From Candidatus Tayloriibacteriota bacterium (lineage in GTDB: Bacteria; Patescibacteria; Paceibacteria; UBA9973; UBA6065), in the NCBI GenBank assembly GCA_016215405.1, contig JACRJQ010000007.1, forward strand, positions 62,001 to 126,000: 64,000 nucleotides of DNA, read 5' to 3'. Below, piece after piece: positions 16,589-23,814 of this stretch. The notes below the pieces were generated by a model, which worked only from the letters and a program-made list of their open reading frames with translations, did not search any database and was not told where the DNA came from. Each line of letters starts with the position of its first letter. Positions within the stretch are counted from its first letter, which is position 1. Position numbers and translations under genes: made by a program.

Positions 16589-17257
16589 CTAGAGAGGCTC
16601 CCCTCTCCTCGATCGGTTCACGAGGATGTGCGCCTGCCGCGTAGGTTCGGGAAGCCGATACCCGCGGATGCACGACCTCGCTATCTCGAGCGCCTCTTCT
16701 CTCTCGATCCCATATCCCGGGGACACGAGGATCGGATTGGCCCGCGCCTTCGATCTAAGGGCGTAGCCGATGGTCTCGCCCGTCTTCGGGTCGAGGATCC
16801 TCTCTGTCTCGCCGACTTGCCCGGGCTCTCTATACGCGCCATACAGGCGCGACTTCGCGCAACCGATAGTTGGAATGCCTGTAAGCACGCCGAGATGCGA
16901 GGCGATGCCCAACCGCCGCGGATGAGCTATGCCCTGGCCATCGACCATGATCAAGTCTGGCTTTTGACCAAGCCCCTCCAGACATCTCAGAAGGCCGGGG
17001 ATCTCCCTAAAGGAGAGCAATCCGGGTATATACGGGAACGAGGCCTTGACCCTGACCACAGATCGATCGAGAGGCTCGAGCGACGGATACGAAAAGACGA
17101 TCATGCCGGCATAGAGATCATCCCCGAACCTGTCGGCGGACGCGTCTGCGCCCGCTATCGTCTTTGGCGGTTGCGCCAAAGGGCCGAGGACGACCTTCTC
17201 GGCGAGCCTCTTTTGCATCTCTATGGCCCTCTTCGGCGCGATATTCCATTCTGTCAT
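16589..17257 (-). CDS. nfi: Endonuclease V (deoxyinosine 3' endonuclease)
   Basis: 222 residues. Family motifs are GADAS (metal-binding aspartate), FPYIPGLLSFREIP, the catalytic DGQGIAHPRRLGIASHLG and IGCAKSRLYG. The enzyme cuts one nucleotide 3' of deoxyinosine and starts repair of deaminated adenine; some homologues act on inosine in RNA. Length is normal for the bacterial family. It is divergent from the sigma factor gene. Confidence 0.93.
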   Translation of the reverse strand: MTEWNIAPKRAIEMQKRLAEKVVLGPLAQPPKTIAGADASADRFGDDLYAGMIVFSYPSLEPLDRSVVRVKASFPYIPGLLSFREIPGLLRCLEGLGQKPDLIMVDGQGIAHPRRLGIASHLGVLTGIPTIGCAKSRLYGAYREPGQVGETERILDPKTGETIGYALRSKARANPILVSPGYGIEREEALEIARSCIRGYRLPEPTRQAHILVNRSRRGEPL

Positions 17258-17354
17258 GGCGTCAAGAATCGGTTATAGGTAATATTACGACGTACGCCCT
17301 CCGCCCGTATCCGCATTGAAACAAACGGCTGGGCAGAGGCGTAATACACTAGGC

Positions 17355-17912
17355 ATGAGCATACAGACACGTACTATTCCCGCGGAGACCATAGAGCGCG
17401 CTAAAAAAGGCGACCTCTTCGCCTTCGAGGAGATCGTGGCGGAATTCGAAAAGCCTCTCTGGAACTATCTAGTGAGGCTTTCTGGCAGCCGCGACGACGC
17501 GGAGGACCTCATCCAAGATACGTTCGTAAAGGTGTACAAGCACATAAAGACGATCGACCCGTCGAAGAACATCAAGTCTTGGATCTATACCATCGCCACG
17601 AACACCGCTTACGACTATCTGCGAAAAAAGAAGAGAGAGGCGCTGGTAGAGCTCGACGACGAGCACGAAACAAACGGCGACAGCGTCTCGTATAATTCAA
17701 TAGCGATAGAGGAAAACATGGAATCCAAAGACGTTGCGGCCGCTATTGAACGGCTGGACGCTTTGTATAAGGGCCCGATCCTCCTCTATTACAAAGACGG
17801 CTTTAGCTACGAAGAGATAGCGCAGATGCTCTCCATACCGATAAACACCCTCAAGACCCGGCTCTCCAGAGCGAAAAAGCAGCTTGCGACATTACTTGTC
17901 AATTACCAATAG
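17355..17912 (+). CDS. ECF-type RNA polymerase sigma factor
   Basis: 185 residues from the ATG at 17355; an upstream in-frame ATG at 17316 adds an unlikely 13 residues. Region 2 is visible in LWNYLVRLSGSRDDAEDLIQDTFVKVYKHI and the -10 recognition helix in IKSWIYTIATNTAYDYLRKKKR. Region 4 is the helix-turn-helix FSYEEIAQMLSIPINTLKTRLSRAKKQL. A membrane protein gene starts 1 nt after its stop and is the probable partner controlling its release. Confidence 0.9.
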   Translation: MSIQTRTIPAETIERAKKGDLFAFEEIVAEFEKPLWNYLVRLSGSRDDAEDLIQDTFVKVYKHIKTIDPSKNIKSWIYTIATNTAYDYLRKKKREALVELDDEHETNGDSVSYNSIAIEENMESKDVAAAIERLDALYKGPILLYYKDGFSYEEIAQMLSIPINTLKTRLSRAKKQLATLLVNYQ

Positions 17913-17913
17913 A

Positions 17914-18294
17914 ATGACTCAAGAAAAACTCAACTTCGAACATCCGGTAGCATCCCTCGCGGACGAGCCATTGCCTTCGCACCTCCACGGCAAGATAATG
18001 AAGCGCGTATTTTTGGCAGGATACGGCAAATACCTCTACCTCTCGGCAGGCGTGCTCTTCCTCAACCTCTCAGTCCTCGGAAGCCAGCTCTGGAGGGTAT
18101 TCGCCCATCCGCAGAACCTCGCCGCCCTAAAATCGCTCTTCGGGAAATTCGATCCGTCCGTCCTCACGACGATCATGCCTGTAGAGTCCCTCGTCGCGAC
18201 GGCCCTCTCGACCACCATATCCGCATACCTAACCTTCGTCTTCATAAAGCTCTATCGAGACTGGAAATCGTACGGAGCGGCCCAGAGCGCCTAG
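17914..18294 (+). CDS. Membrane protein, candidate anti-sigma factor
   Basis: 126 residues starting at the ATG at 17914, directly after the sigma factor stop. The N-terminal 40 residues are soluble and contain a short helical segment (PSHLHGKIMKRVF). Two transmembrane helices follow (about 40-60 and 92-112). Position, coupling and topology match anti-sigma factors of ECF sigmas, but there is no zinc-finger HxxxCxxC motif, so the role is inferred from context only. Confidence 0.6.
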   Translation: MTQEKLNFEHPVASLADEPLPSHLHGKIMKRVFLAGYGKYLYLSAGVLFLNLSVLGSQLWRVFAHPQNLAALKSLFGKFDPSVLTTIMPVESLVATALSTTISAYLTFVFIKLYRDWKSYGAAQSA

Positions 18295-18302
18295 CCACCA
18301 GA

Positions 18303-18345
18303 GAGACGAAAAAGCCGGAGCATAACGCCCCGGCTTTTTCGTCTC
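18303..18345. terminator. Bidirectional terminator
   Basis: A 16 bp stem (GAGACGAAAAAGCCGG with CCGGCTTTTTCGTCTC) lies between the convergent sigma operon and the small membrane protein gene. A- and T-runs suit both directions. Confidence 0.8.
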
Positions 18346-18360
18346 GCGCCCTACTCCGTC

Positions 18361-18558
18361 CTACTCTTGGGTCCCAGAGGCGCCCTCATCCTGACCGTTC
18401 CCTCCCGGGAGGTTTACCTCGAGGGACGCACCGGCATCGGGACCGCTGTCGATGGGGGCGCCGCCGCGGCGATCGACTATAAACCAGACTATGAAGCCCA
18501 CAACTACCACGAGAAGCACCACGAGAATGGCGTTCGCAGTCGAATCGTTATTATTCAT
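18361..18558 (-). CDS. Small single-pass membrane protein
   Basis: 65 residues: a short Asn-rich start, one strong helix (AILVVLLVVVVGFIVWFIV), then Arg-Arg and an acidic, Gly/Pro-rich tail predicted outside or free in solution. No family recognised. It is bounded by a terminator on the left and the tRNA-Asp trailer on the right. Confidence 0.6.
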   Translation of the reverse strand: MNNNDSTANAILVVLLVVVVGFIVWFIVDRRGGAPIDSGPDAGASLEVNLPGGNGQDEGASGTQE

Positions 18559-18632
18559 GCGTGTTATCGATAACCTTCCTAAATGGAAGCTACAGATAGT
18601 ACGTAAGCGCCGCAGGAGAGGTGTCAGGGCGG

Positions 18633-18780
18633 GACTCGGTCACAGGTCGTTTTCTGCTGAAAACGCCCGCCACCCCGCCTCGCGCTTTACGGATATGCTC
18701 CCAGCATATCCTCACGCTCCGGCTTTCGAGTCCCTACTCCGCAAAGCAAAAAGCGTCCGAGAATGGACGCTTTTTGCTTT
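18633..18780 (-). repeat. tRNA-Asp trailer: terminator plus tRNA-derived structured modules
   Basis: Next to tRNA-Asp is a 16 bp terminator stem (18743-18758 with 18765-18780). Beyond it lies a copy of the T-arm in inverted orientation (TTCGAGTCCC, 18725-18734), without the hairpin insert seen elsewhere. Then come a 9 bp hairpin GGATATGCT-CCC-AGCATATCC (18691-18711) and a 53 nt module (18633-18685) shared with the tRNA-Ser trailer: GACTCGGTCACAGGT, a 7 bp hairpin with TGCT loop, then CACCCCGCCTCGCGC. No protein gene is supportable. Confidence 0.65.
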
Positions 18781-18783
18781 ATG

Positions 18784-18858
18784 CGCGAGTGACGGGACTC
18801 GAACCCGCGACCTCTTCCGTGACAGGGAAGCGCTCTAACCAAACTGAGCTACACCCGC
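18784..18858 (-). tRNA. tRNA-Asp (anticodon GUC)
   Basis: Acceptor GCGGGTG/CACTCGC with discriminator G, D-arm GCTC/GAGC, anticodon stem CTTCC/GGAAG with loop CTGTCAC, T-arm CGGGTTCGAGTCCCG. CCA is not encoded. Downstream of tRNA-Met on the same strand. Confidence 0.95.
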
Positions 18859-18936
18859 ATGCTGGGATATTTAAGCATAAACGGCCTTAAAAATCGAGAG
18901 TCTATCGACCCTTCGCTTAAGATCGCTTACCGCTTG

Positions 18937-19010
18937 TGTCGGGGGAGGGATTCGAACCCTCGACCCCAGGCTTATGAGTCCTGTGCTCTAACCAACTGAG
19001 CTACCCCGAC
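18937..19010 (-). tRNA. tRNA-Met (elongator, anticodon CAU)
   Basis: Acceptor GTCGGGG/CCCCGAC with discriminator A, loop CTCATAA, and the D-arm and variable-loop pattern of elongator tRNA-Met (TAGCTCAGTTGGTTAGAGCA and TGGGGTC). The innermost anticodon-stem pair is a mismatch. A lysidine-type tRNA-Ile is less likely because a tRNA-Ile(UAU) is present at 51195. Confidence 0.85.
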
Positions 19011-19019
19011 GGTTTTCAT

Positions 19020-19048
19020 AAGATATCACGGCAAGGCCCCTTTTCCAA
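19020..19048 (-). promoter_or_regulatory. Promoter of the tRNA-Met/tRNA-Asp unit
   Basis: Minus strand: TTGGAA (19048-19043), 17 nt spacer, TATCTT (19025-19020), about 10 nt before the tRNA-Met 5' end. Confidence 0.5.
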
Positions 19049-19237
19049 GATTTATTTGACAATTTATACCGTTTATTATTTGAAATACGATCTGAAAGAA
19101 AGCACATCCTACCCCCGTACTAACAGGGTGTACTTCCGATGATGGCAAATCAGGCGCCCCTCTGGGCGCCTTTGCCATTGAAACAAAGGGCTAAAATAGG
19201 GTGTATTATTAAAGACTATCAATAAGCTAACAATTCT

Positions 19238-19723
19238 ATGAATAGGAATTCTTGGATCGCGGTCGTAGTTATCGTCATCCTCATCGTCCTCGGCATATTC
19301 ATGTTCCGATCGGACGACGCGGCCGCGCCAGGCGAAGGCGACGCGACGAGCACTCCCCTCTCCGGAACGACGACCGTAAGGCCCTACGGCCAGGTGACCC
19401 TCAAGCTCGGCGAAACGGCGGCGTTTCGAGGGATAACGTTCAGGCCGACCTCGATAATCGAAGATTCTAGGTGCCCTCAGGACGTCCAGTGCATCCAAGC
19501 CGGCACGGTGCGCGTGAACGTCGAATCGGAGCTCGACAGCGGCGTAACGCGCCAAGACGCTATCGGCCTTAACGCGACCTCGACGATCGACACCTTCCGG
19601 ATATCGCTCGTCCGCGCCGAGCCTGCGACTTCGGCCGGTAAGACGATACCGAACTCCGATTACAGGCTCACGTTCGAGGTGAGACAAGGAGCCGTGACGG
19701 ATAGCGAGCTTATAGGAAAATAG
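19238..19723 (+). CDS. Membrane-anchored secreted protein of unknown function
   Basis: 161 residues with an N-terminal helix (WIAVVVIVILIVLGIFMF) and a Ser/Thr/Gly linker. The compact beta-rich domain from about 50 contains DSRCPQDVQCIQAGTV, a two-cysteine motif I recognise as recurrent in small secreted bacterial domains, probably a disulfide. The function is not known to me. It stands alone, bounded by hairpins at about 19144-19177 and 19737-19759. Confidence 0.65.
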   Translation: MNRNSWIAVVVIVILIVLGIFMFRSDDAAAPGEGDATSTPLSGTTTVRPYGQVTLKLGETAAFRGITFRPTSIIEDSRCPQDVQCIQAGTVRVNVESELDSGVTRQDAIGLNATSTIDTFRISLVRAEPATSAGKTIPNSDYRLTFEVRQGAVTDSELIGK

Positions 19724-19736
19724 CGAGCCCGACTCC

Positions 19737-19759
19737 AAAGCCGCCCTCAGGCGGCTTTT
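19737..19759. terminator. Terminator shared by convergent genes
   Basis: AAAGCCGCC-CTCA-GGCGGCTTTT hairpin with a T-run. It overlaps the last codons of the minus-strand gene ending at 19747. Confidence 0.7.
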
Positions 19760-20517
19760 CGCTGTCCGATCTCGAAATCGAGATAGACCGGAGAGTGGTC
19801 GGAGACGACATCGGGAAGGACTTTGAAGTCTTTCACTTCTATGTCCTCCGATACGAAGACGTAGTCAGCAAACCGATGCGGCTTCTTGTAGACCTCCGTG
19901 CGGGTCGAAGCGATGCCGTATTCCTTTATGAGATTCCTCATTCCCGCCCTTTCGATCACGCGTATGCTCTCCGTATCGGGTAAAAGGTTGAAATCCCCCA
20001 TGAGGATCTTCGGACAGTCGAACAGGGACATGAACCTCACGATGGCCTCTGACTGAAGGAGCCTCTTCGAGCTATCGCCCTTCCCCTCAGGACGGTGTGT
20101 GAGATGGGCATTGAGGACGAGTAGGCTCTTTCCCTTCATCTCGATCTCAAGCCACTGGAGCTTTCTGTTATGGTCGCCCTTGCCGTCATAATCGCCTCCA
20201 TGCCAGTCGCCGCGGGCCACGAGAGCCTCTCCGAAGCTTATGACCTTGATATCTGGCCTCATAAAAGCCGAGAGGCCATATATGTCCCGAAAGGTCGGAC
20301 AGAAATAATCCTTATAGGGGGTAAGGAGGGCCGAAAGCGTCTGGTTAAGGGAGAAATCGGGTTTCTCGTATCCGCCGATGGCGACGAACTCCTCTTCCTT
20401 CTTCGAGTTATAGACCTCTTGAAAAAGCCAGAGGTCTACGTCGCGATAGCGATTGAAAAATCCCGAGAAACGATCCTTCATCCTGCCGCCCCAGGCGTTA
20501 AGCGTCACGATCTTCAT
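19747..20517 (-). CDS. Endonuclease/exonuclease/phosphatase family protein
   Basis: 256 residues of the EEP (DNase I-like) superfamily: TLNAWGG at the start, LFQEVYN with the metal-binding glutamate, LNAHLTH, MGDFNLLP and SDHSPVYLDF at the end. These are the standard metal and catalytic residues. No signal peptide is visible, so it probably acts in the cytoplasm on nucleic acid or a phosphate ester. Family members range from exonuclease III to sphingomyelinases, so the substrate cannot be assigned. Confidence 0.85.
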   Translation of the reverse strand: MKIVTLNAWGGRMKDRFSGFFNRYRDVDLWLFQEVYNSKKEEEFVAIGGYEKPDFSLNQTLSALLTPYKDYFCPTFRDIYGLSAFMRPDIKVISFGEALVARGDWHGGDYDGKGDHNRKLQWLEIEMKGKSLLVLNAHLTHRPEGKGDSSKRLLQSEAIVRFMSLFDCPKILMGDFNLLPDTESIRVIERAGMRNLIKEYGIASTRTEVYKKPHRFADYVFVSEDIEVKDFKVLPDVVSDHSPVYLDFEIGQRKAA

Positions 20518-20599
20518 AGGGAAAGTATAGCAAAAGACGCCTTACTGGACGTTTGTCATACATCTTGCGGAAGGGTTTGAATTATCATGAATCGCTAAG

Positions 20600-20773
20600 T
20601 CTTTTGCTGCAGAAGCCAGCAAAAGCCCAAGTGTTCGCGATCCCGCCTCGCCCGTCTCGCTTCGCTCGACATGGCTGCGACCTTCAAATCCAACCCGACG
20701 AACGTCTCAGGCGTTCGTCTCCCGCAACAAGCATGAAAAAAACCGCTATCAATAGCGGTTTTTTTCATGCTTG

Positions 20774-20780
<7 letters not shown>
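20600..20780 (-). repeat. tRNA-tail palindrome and module downstream of tRNA-fMet
   Basis: A 28 bp inverted repeat (20721-20748 with 20753-20780) serves as terminator and includes the tRNA acceptor end. The far arm continues as a copy of the T-arm, TTCAAATCCAACC (20683-20695). It is separated from the acceptor copy by 25 nt holding an 8 bp hairpin GACGAACG-7 nt-CGTTCGTC (20697-20719). Beyond, a hairpin CTTTTGCTG/CAGCAAAAG and the sequence GCGATCCCGCCTCGC resemble the module seen in the Asp and Ser trailers. No gene is visible in the 20518-20773 interval. Confidence 0.75.
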
Positions 20781-20847
<67 letters not shown>

Positions 20848-20937
20848 ATAGTTACTACGTAACTCCCTTAACAAAGGGGTAACGAGCATTATACCAGAGC
20901 AAAAACCCCTAATCAAGCCCGTCTGCGAGCCACAGGG

Positions 20938-21519
20938 CTATATATGATAGAACTCCGAGAATACCTGCTTATATTTGTCTATGACCGCTTTGGCCTCTCT
21001 TTCATTCAAAGGGTAGCTCGACCCGTCGTGAGCAATGCGATTCCTCACTCCATGGGCCTCTTGGGCGAGCTGGAGGGTGAGGAAATCACCTTTGGCGATC
21101 CCTCGGAACTTCTCAGCCATAGTATCCCCTTGATAGCCCATCTTATCGAGCATGCTATCGAGCATGATATCGGCCTCGAGGATAGCGAGCCTCCAGTCCG
21201 AAGGATTGTTCGAATTGATGTGGGCCACGACCTTCTGCCACTTCTCGACCATCTCCGTATCCTGGCCCGGCTGGTTCGCCGCATCCTTCGCCTTAAGGGC
21301 TTCGAACTCCTCCTTCTCCTTCTCTTCGAGCTGCTTTATGCGGATATGGGAATAGACTATTACAAAAAAGAGGAAGAGCGACACGATGATCGCGATAGGC
21401 TTCAGTATATCGAGGAAGGCTATGAGCCTATTGAGAAGCGCTACTATATCGAAATTCTTGAAGAATTCGAAGATCCTCAAGAACAGGTATTCGAGATTGA
21501 GAAAGTTTACCGCGTCCAT
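20938..21519 (-). CDS. Membrane-anchored protein with a HEPN-like RxxxxH motif
   Basis: 193 residues. One strong helix (about 38-58, LKPIAIIVSLFLFFVIVYS) is followed by a charged coiled coil (about 60-80). The helical C-terminal domain (about 85-193) contains DWRLAILEADIMLDSML and GVRNRIAHDG. The latter has R-x4-H spacing like HEPN ribonuclease or scaffold domains, and the flanking helices fit a four-helix bundle. Whether it is catalytic is unknown. It ends a unit with gatC and gatA, 4 nt after gatA. Confidence 0.6.
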   Translation of the reverse strand: MDAVNFLNLEYLFLRIFEFFKNFDIVALLNRLIAFLDILKPIAIIVSLFLFFVIVYSHIRIKQLEEKEKEEFEALKAKDAANQPGQDTEMVEKWQKVVAHINSNNPSDWRLAILEADIMLDSMLDKMGYQGDTMAEKFRGIAKGDFLTLQLAQEAHGVRNRIAHDGSSYPLNEREAKAVIDKYKQVFSEFYHI

Positions 21520-21523
21520 CCCT

Positions 21524-22939
21524 CTATTCTACATCTTCTCCCAGGAACTTCTTCCCCAGTTCGAAGAGCGCGTCCTCGCGGCCATGGGGCGAGACGAGAT
21601 GAATGCCGATAGGAAGCCTCTTACCCTCGACCTCCTTTGTCCCCGCAGGGATAGATATGGCCGGGGTACCAACCAGGTTCGCCGTAACCGTAAATATATC
21701 TTCGAGATACATCGCGACAGGGTCCGACGCCTTCTCCCCTATCTTGAACGCAGGAGCCGGCGCGGTCGGGGTGAGGATGACATCGGCTCTTTCGAACGCC
21801 TTGGCGAAGTCGTCTTTGAGAAGCTCGCGGACGGCGGACGCTTTATTGTAATACGCGTCGTAATAGCCTGACGAGAGGACATAAGAGCCGAGCATGACGC
21901 GGCGACGCGCCTCAGGACCGAATCCCTCGCCGCGAGAAAAGAGATAGTCCTCGAGCAGGTTCGAGCCTTCCTTATGGAGCCCGTACTTTATGCCGTCGAA
22001 ACGCGCGAGGTTTGTCGACACCTCGGCCGGCATGAGGACGTAATAGACCGCGAGCGAGTACCCTATGTTAGGGAGCTCGATATCGACGATCTCATAGCCG
22101 AGCGACCGAAACCTCTCGATGGATGCCTCGAAGGCCTTCATGACTTCGGGATCGATGCCGTCGCCTTTGAGGAAATGGCGCGGAACACCTATCTTCTGTG
22201 GACGCTTACCCGCCATAGGCACGTCTAGAGATGTCGAATCGTAGCGGTCCTTGCCCTTTATGGCGTTAAAGAGTATCTCTGCGTCGGAAACGGTCTTCGA
22301 GAATGGGCCTATGACGTCGAGCGACGAGCCCATGGCCATGAGGCCATGGCGCGAGACGGAGCCGTAGGTAGGCTTCAGGCCCACGATGCCGCAGTGGCTC
22401 GCAGGCTGGCGGATCGAGCCGCCCGTATCGGAGCCCAGGGAGGCTAGGGCGAGGTCTGCCGCGACGGCCGCTGCCGAGCCGCCGGACGAGCCGCCAGCGA
22501 CCCTCGAGAGGTCGTGAGGATTCTTCGTGACGCCGTAGGCGGAGTTCTCGGTCGAGCTCCCCATCGCGAATTCATCCATATTCGTCCTGCCGAGGAGCAC
22601 GGCGCCGGCATCAACGAGCTTTCGTATCGCGGTCGCGGTATAGGGCGCGACATAGCCTTGGAGGATCTTCGACGCAGAGGTCGCGGCCTTGCCTTCGAAG
22701 AGCATGTTGTCCTTGATCGCTATCGGTATGCCCGCGAGCGAGTTCCCCTCGCCTACCTTCTTTTGCGCCGCATCCGCCTGAGCCATGACGTCGCTATATA
22801 CCTCGAGATAGGCATGGATGTCTCCGTCGCGTTTCTTTATCTCGTCGAGATACGCCTGGCAGAGCTCTCGTACCGTGAAATCGCCTCTGACGAGGGCTTC
22901 GTGCGCCTTCTTTATGGTGAGCTTCTTGAGGTCGATCAT
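21524..22939 (-). CDS. gatA: Asp-tRNA(Asn)/Glu-tRNA(Gln) amidotransferase subunit A
   Basis: 471 residues of the amidase signature family. The Ser-cisSer-Lys triad is visible: lysine in IPIAIKDNM, and serines in AGGSSGGSAAAVAA and SDTGGSIRQPA. The subunit releases ammonia from glutamine, which GatB uses to convert misacylated Glu-tRNA(Gln) or Asp-tRNA(Asn). gatC is immediately upstream; gatB is not in this window and must be elsewhere. Confidence 0.96.
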   Translation of the reverse strand: MIDLKKLTIKKAHEALVRGDFTVRELCQAYLDEIKKRDGDIHAYLEVYSDVMAQADAAQKKVGEGNSLAGIPIAIKDNMLFEGKAATSASKILQGYVAPYTATAIRKLVDAGAVLLGRTNMDEFAMGSSTENSAYGVTKNPHDLSRVAGGSSGGSAAAVAADLALASLGSDTGGSIRQPASHCGIVGLKPTYGSVSRHGLMAMGSSLDVIGPFSKTVSDAEILFNAIKGKDRYDSTSLDVPMAGKRPQKIGVPRHFLKGDGIDPEVMKAFEASIERFRSLGYEIVDIELPNIGYSLAVYYVLMPAEVSTNLARFDGIKYGLHKEGSNLLEDYLFSRGEGFGPEARRRVMLGSYVLSSGYYDAYYNKASAVRELLKDDFAKAFERADVILTPTAPAPAFKIGEKASDPVAMYLEDIFTVTANLVGTPAISIPAGTKEVEGKRLPIGIHLVSPHGREDALFELGKKFLGEDVE

Positions 22940-22940
22940 A

Positions 22941-23255
22941 TTATTGGGACGATCCGAGTATCTTCTTTACCTTGACGTACTTGCCGTCTTTGTTGACCTC
23001 ATGCTTCGGAGCGAGAGCGATGAGCTTGTCCGTGTATATCCCTCCTTCGTGGGGAGCCCTATCCTCGCGCAGGACGTTTCGGTTCGCCGACATGACGGGG
23101 CCATGGTCTACGCCCTTCGCCTCCTTCAGCTTGTCCACATAGGCGAGTATCGCCGTCATATCGGCCTGCATCTTCGCGATCTCCTCCTCGGAGAGCTTGA
23201 GGCGAGAGAGGTTTGCGAGCTTTACGACTTCTTCGCGGGTTATCATGGGACTCAA
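22941..23255 (-). CDS. gatC: Asp-tRNA(Asn)/Glu-tRNA(Gln) amidotransferase subunit C
   Basis: 104 residues with the family start (EEVVKLANLSRLKLSEEE) and middle (ILAYVDKLKE). GatC wraps around the GatA-GatB interface and stabilises it. A second ATG at 23246 is an alternative start. The stop is 1 nt from the gatA start, so translation is probably coupled. Confidence 0.93.
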   Translation of the reverse strand: MSPMITREEVVKLANLSRLKLSEEEIAKMQADMTAILAYVDKLKEAKGVDHGPVMSANRNVLREDRAPHEGGIYTDKLIALAPKHEVNKDGKYVKVKKILGSSQ

Positions 23256-23312
23256 TATAGCAAATGACCGCCTAAATCGCGAGACAGGACGAGAAATCTC
23301 TCCTATAAGCGG

Positions 23313-23813
23313 CTAATCGAGGCACAGGCACGCTCCATACATGCCGTCCGCGGTCGCTTGCGCCGAGCACGCGATATAAGGGGAGGTCGCCGGCCTCGTT
23401 AGATAGAGATGGAGGACCGCCCGCGTAGCGGGGGCCGTGCATCCTCCGTACGTGCCTACGCGGTAATAATAGGACTTGTAGGCGCTGGTATTCTCCGGGT
23501 CTCGGATAGGCGAAGCGAGATAGCCTCCCGAGACCAGATTCGACATAAATCCCGCCCCCGCGGTATAGCTTTCGGCCCAGCCGTCCCCTCGGTCGGGCGT
23601 CGCCGGGGGATACACGTTCCCGCTGTCGTTTAGATAGAGCGATATCGCCGTCCTCAGCGACTGCATGTCGGCGAGCCTGCGCGCATCGCGAGCCCTCGAG
23701 CGCGAAGCGTTGAGGCTAGAGAGGACCACGGCGGAAAGCAGGGAGATTATCGACACGACCACGAGAAGCTCGATAAGGGTGAATCCTCTTTTTTTGCGTA
23801 GCAGACTATTCAT
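23313..23813 (-). CDS. Type IV pilin-like protein
   Basis: A short basic leader ends in RGFTLIELL: a prepilin peptidase site after Gly, Phe at +1 and Glu at +5. A 20-residue helix follows, then NASRSRARDARRLADMQSLRTAISLY, a typical pilin/pseudopilin alpha-1 continuation. The C-terminal domain has five cysteines. It sits 1 nt upstream of no other pilus gene; its neighbour is ligA, so it is a pilin separated from the main pilus locus. Confidence 0.85.
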   Translation of the reverse strand: MNSLLRKKRGFTLIELLVVVSIISLLSAVVLSSLNASRSRARDARRLADMQSLRTAISLYLNDSGNVYPPATPDRGDGWAESYTAGAGFMSNLVSGGYLASPIRDPENTSAYKSYYYRVGTYGGCTAPATRAVLHLYLTRPATSPYIACSAQATADGMYGACLCLD

Positions 23814-23814
23814 C

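Noticed and set aside
18937..19010. tRNA-Ile2 (lysidine type) for the CAU tRNA
   Set aside because: D-arm and variable-loop pattern fit elongator Met, and a UAU tRNA-Ile is encoded separately.
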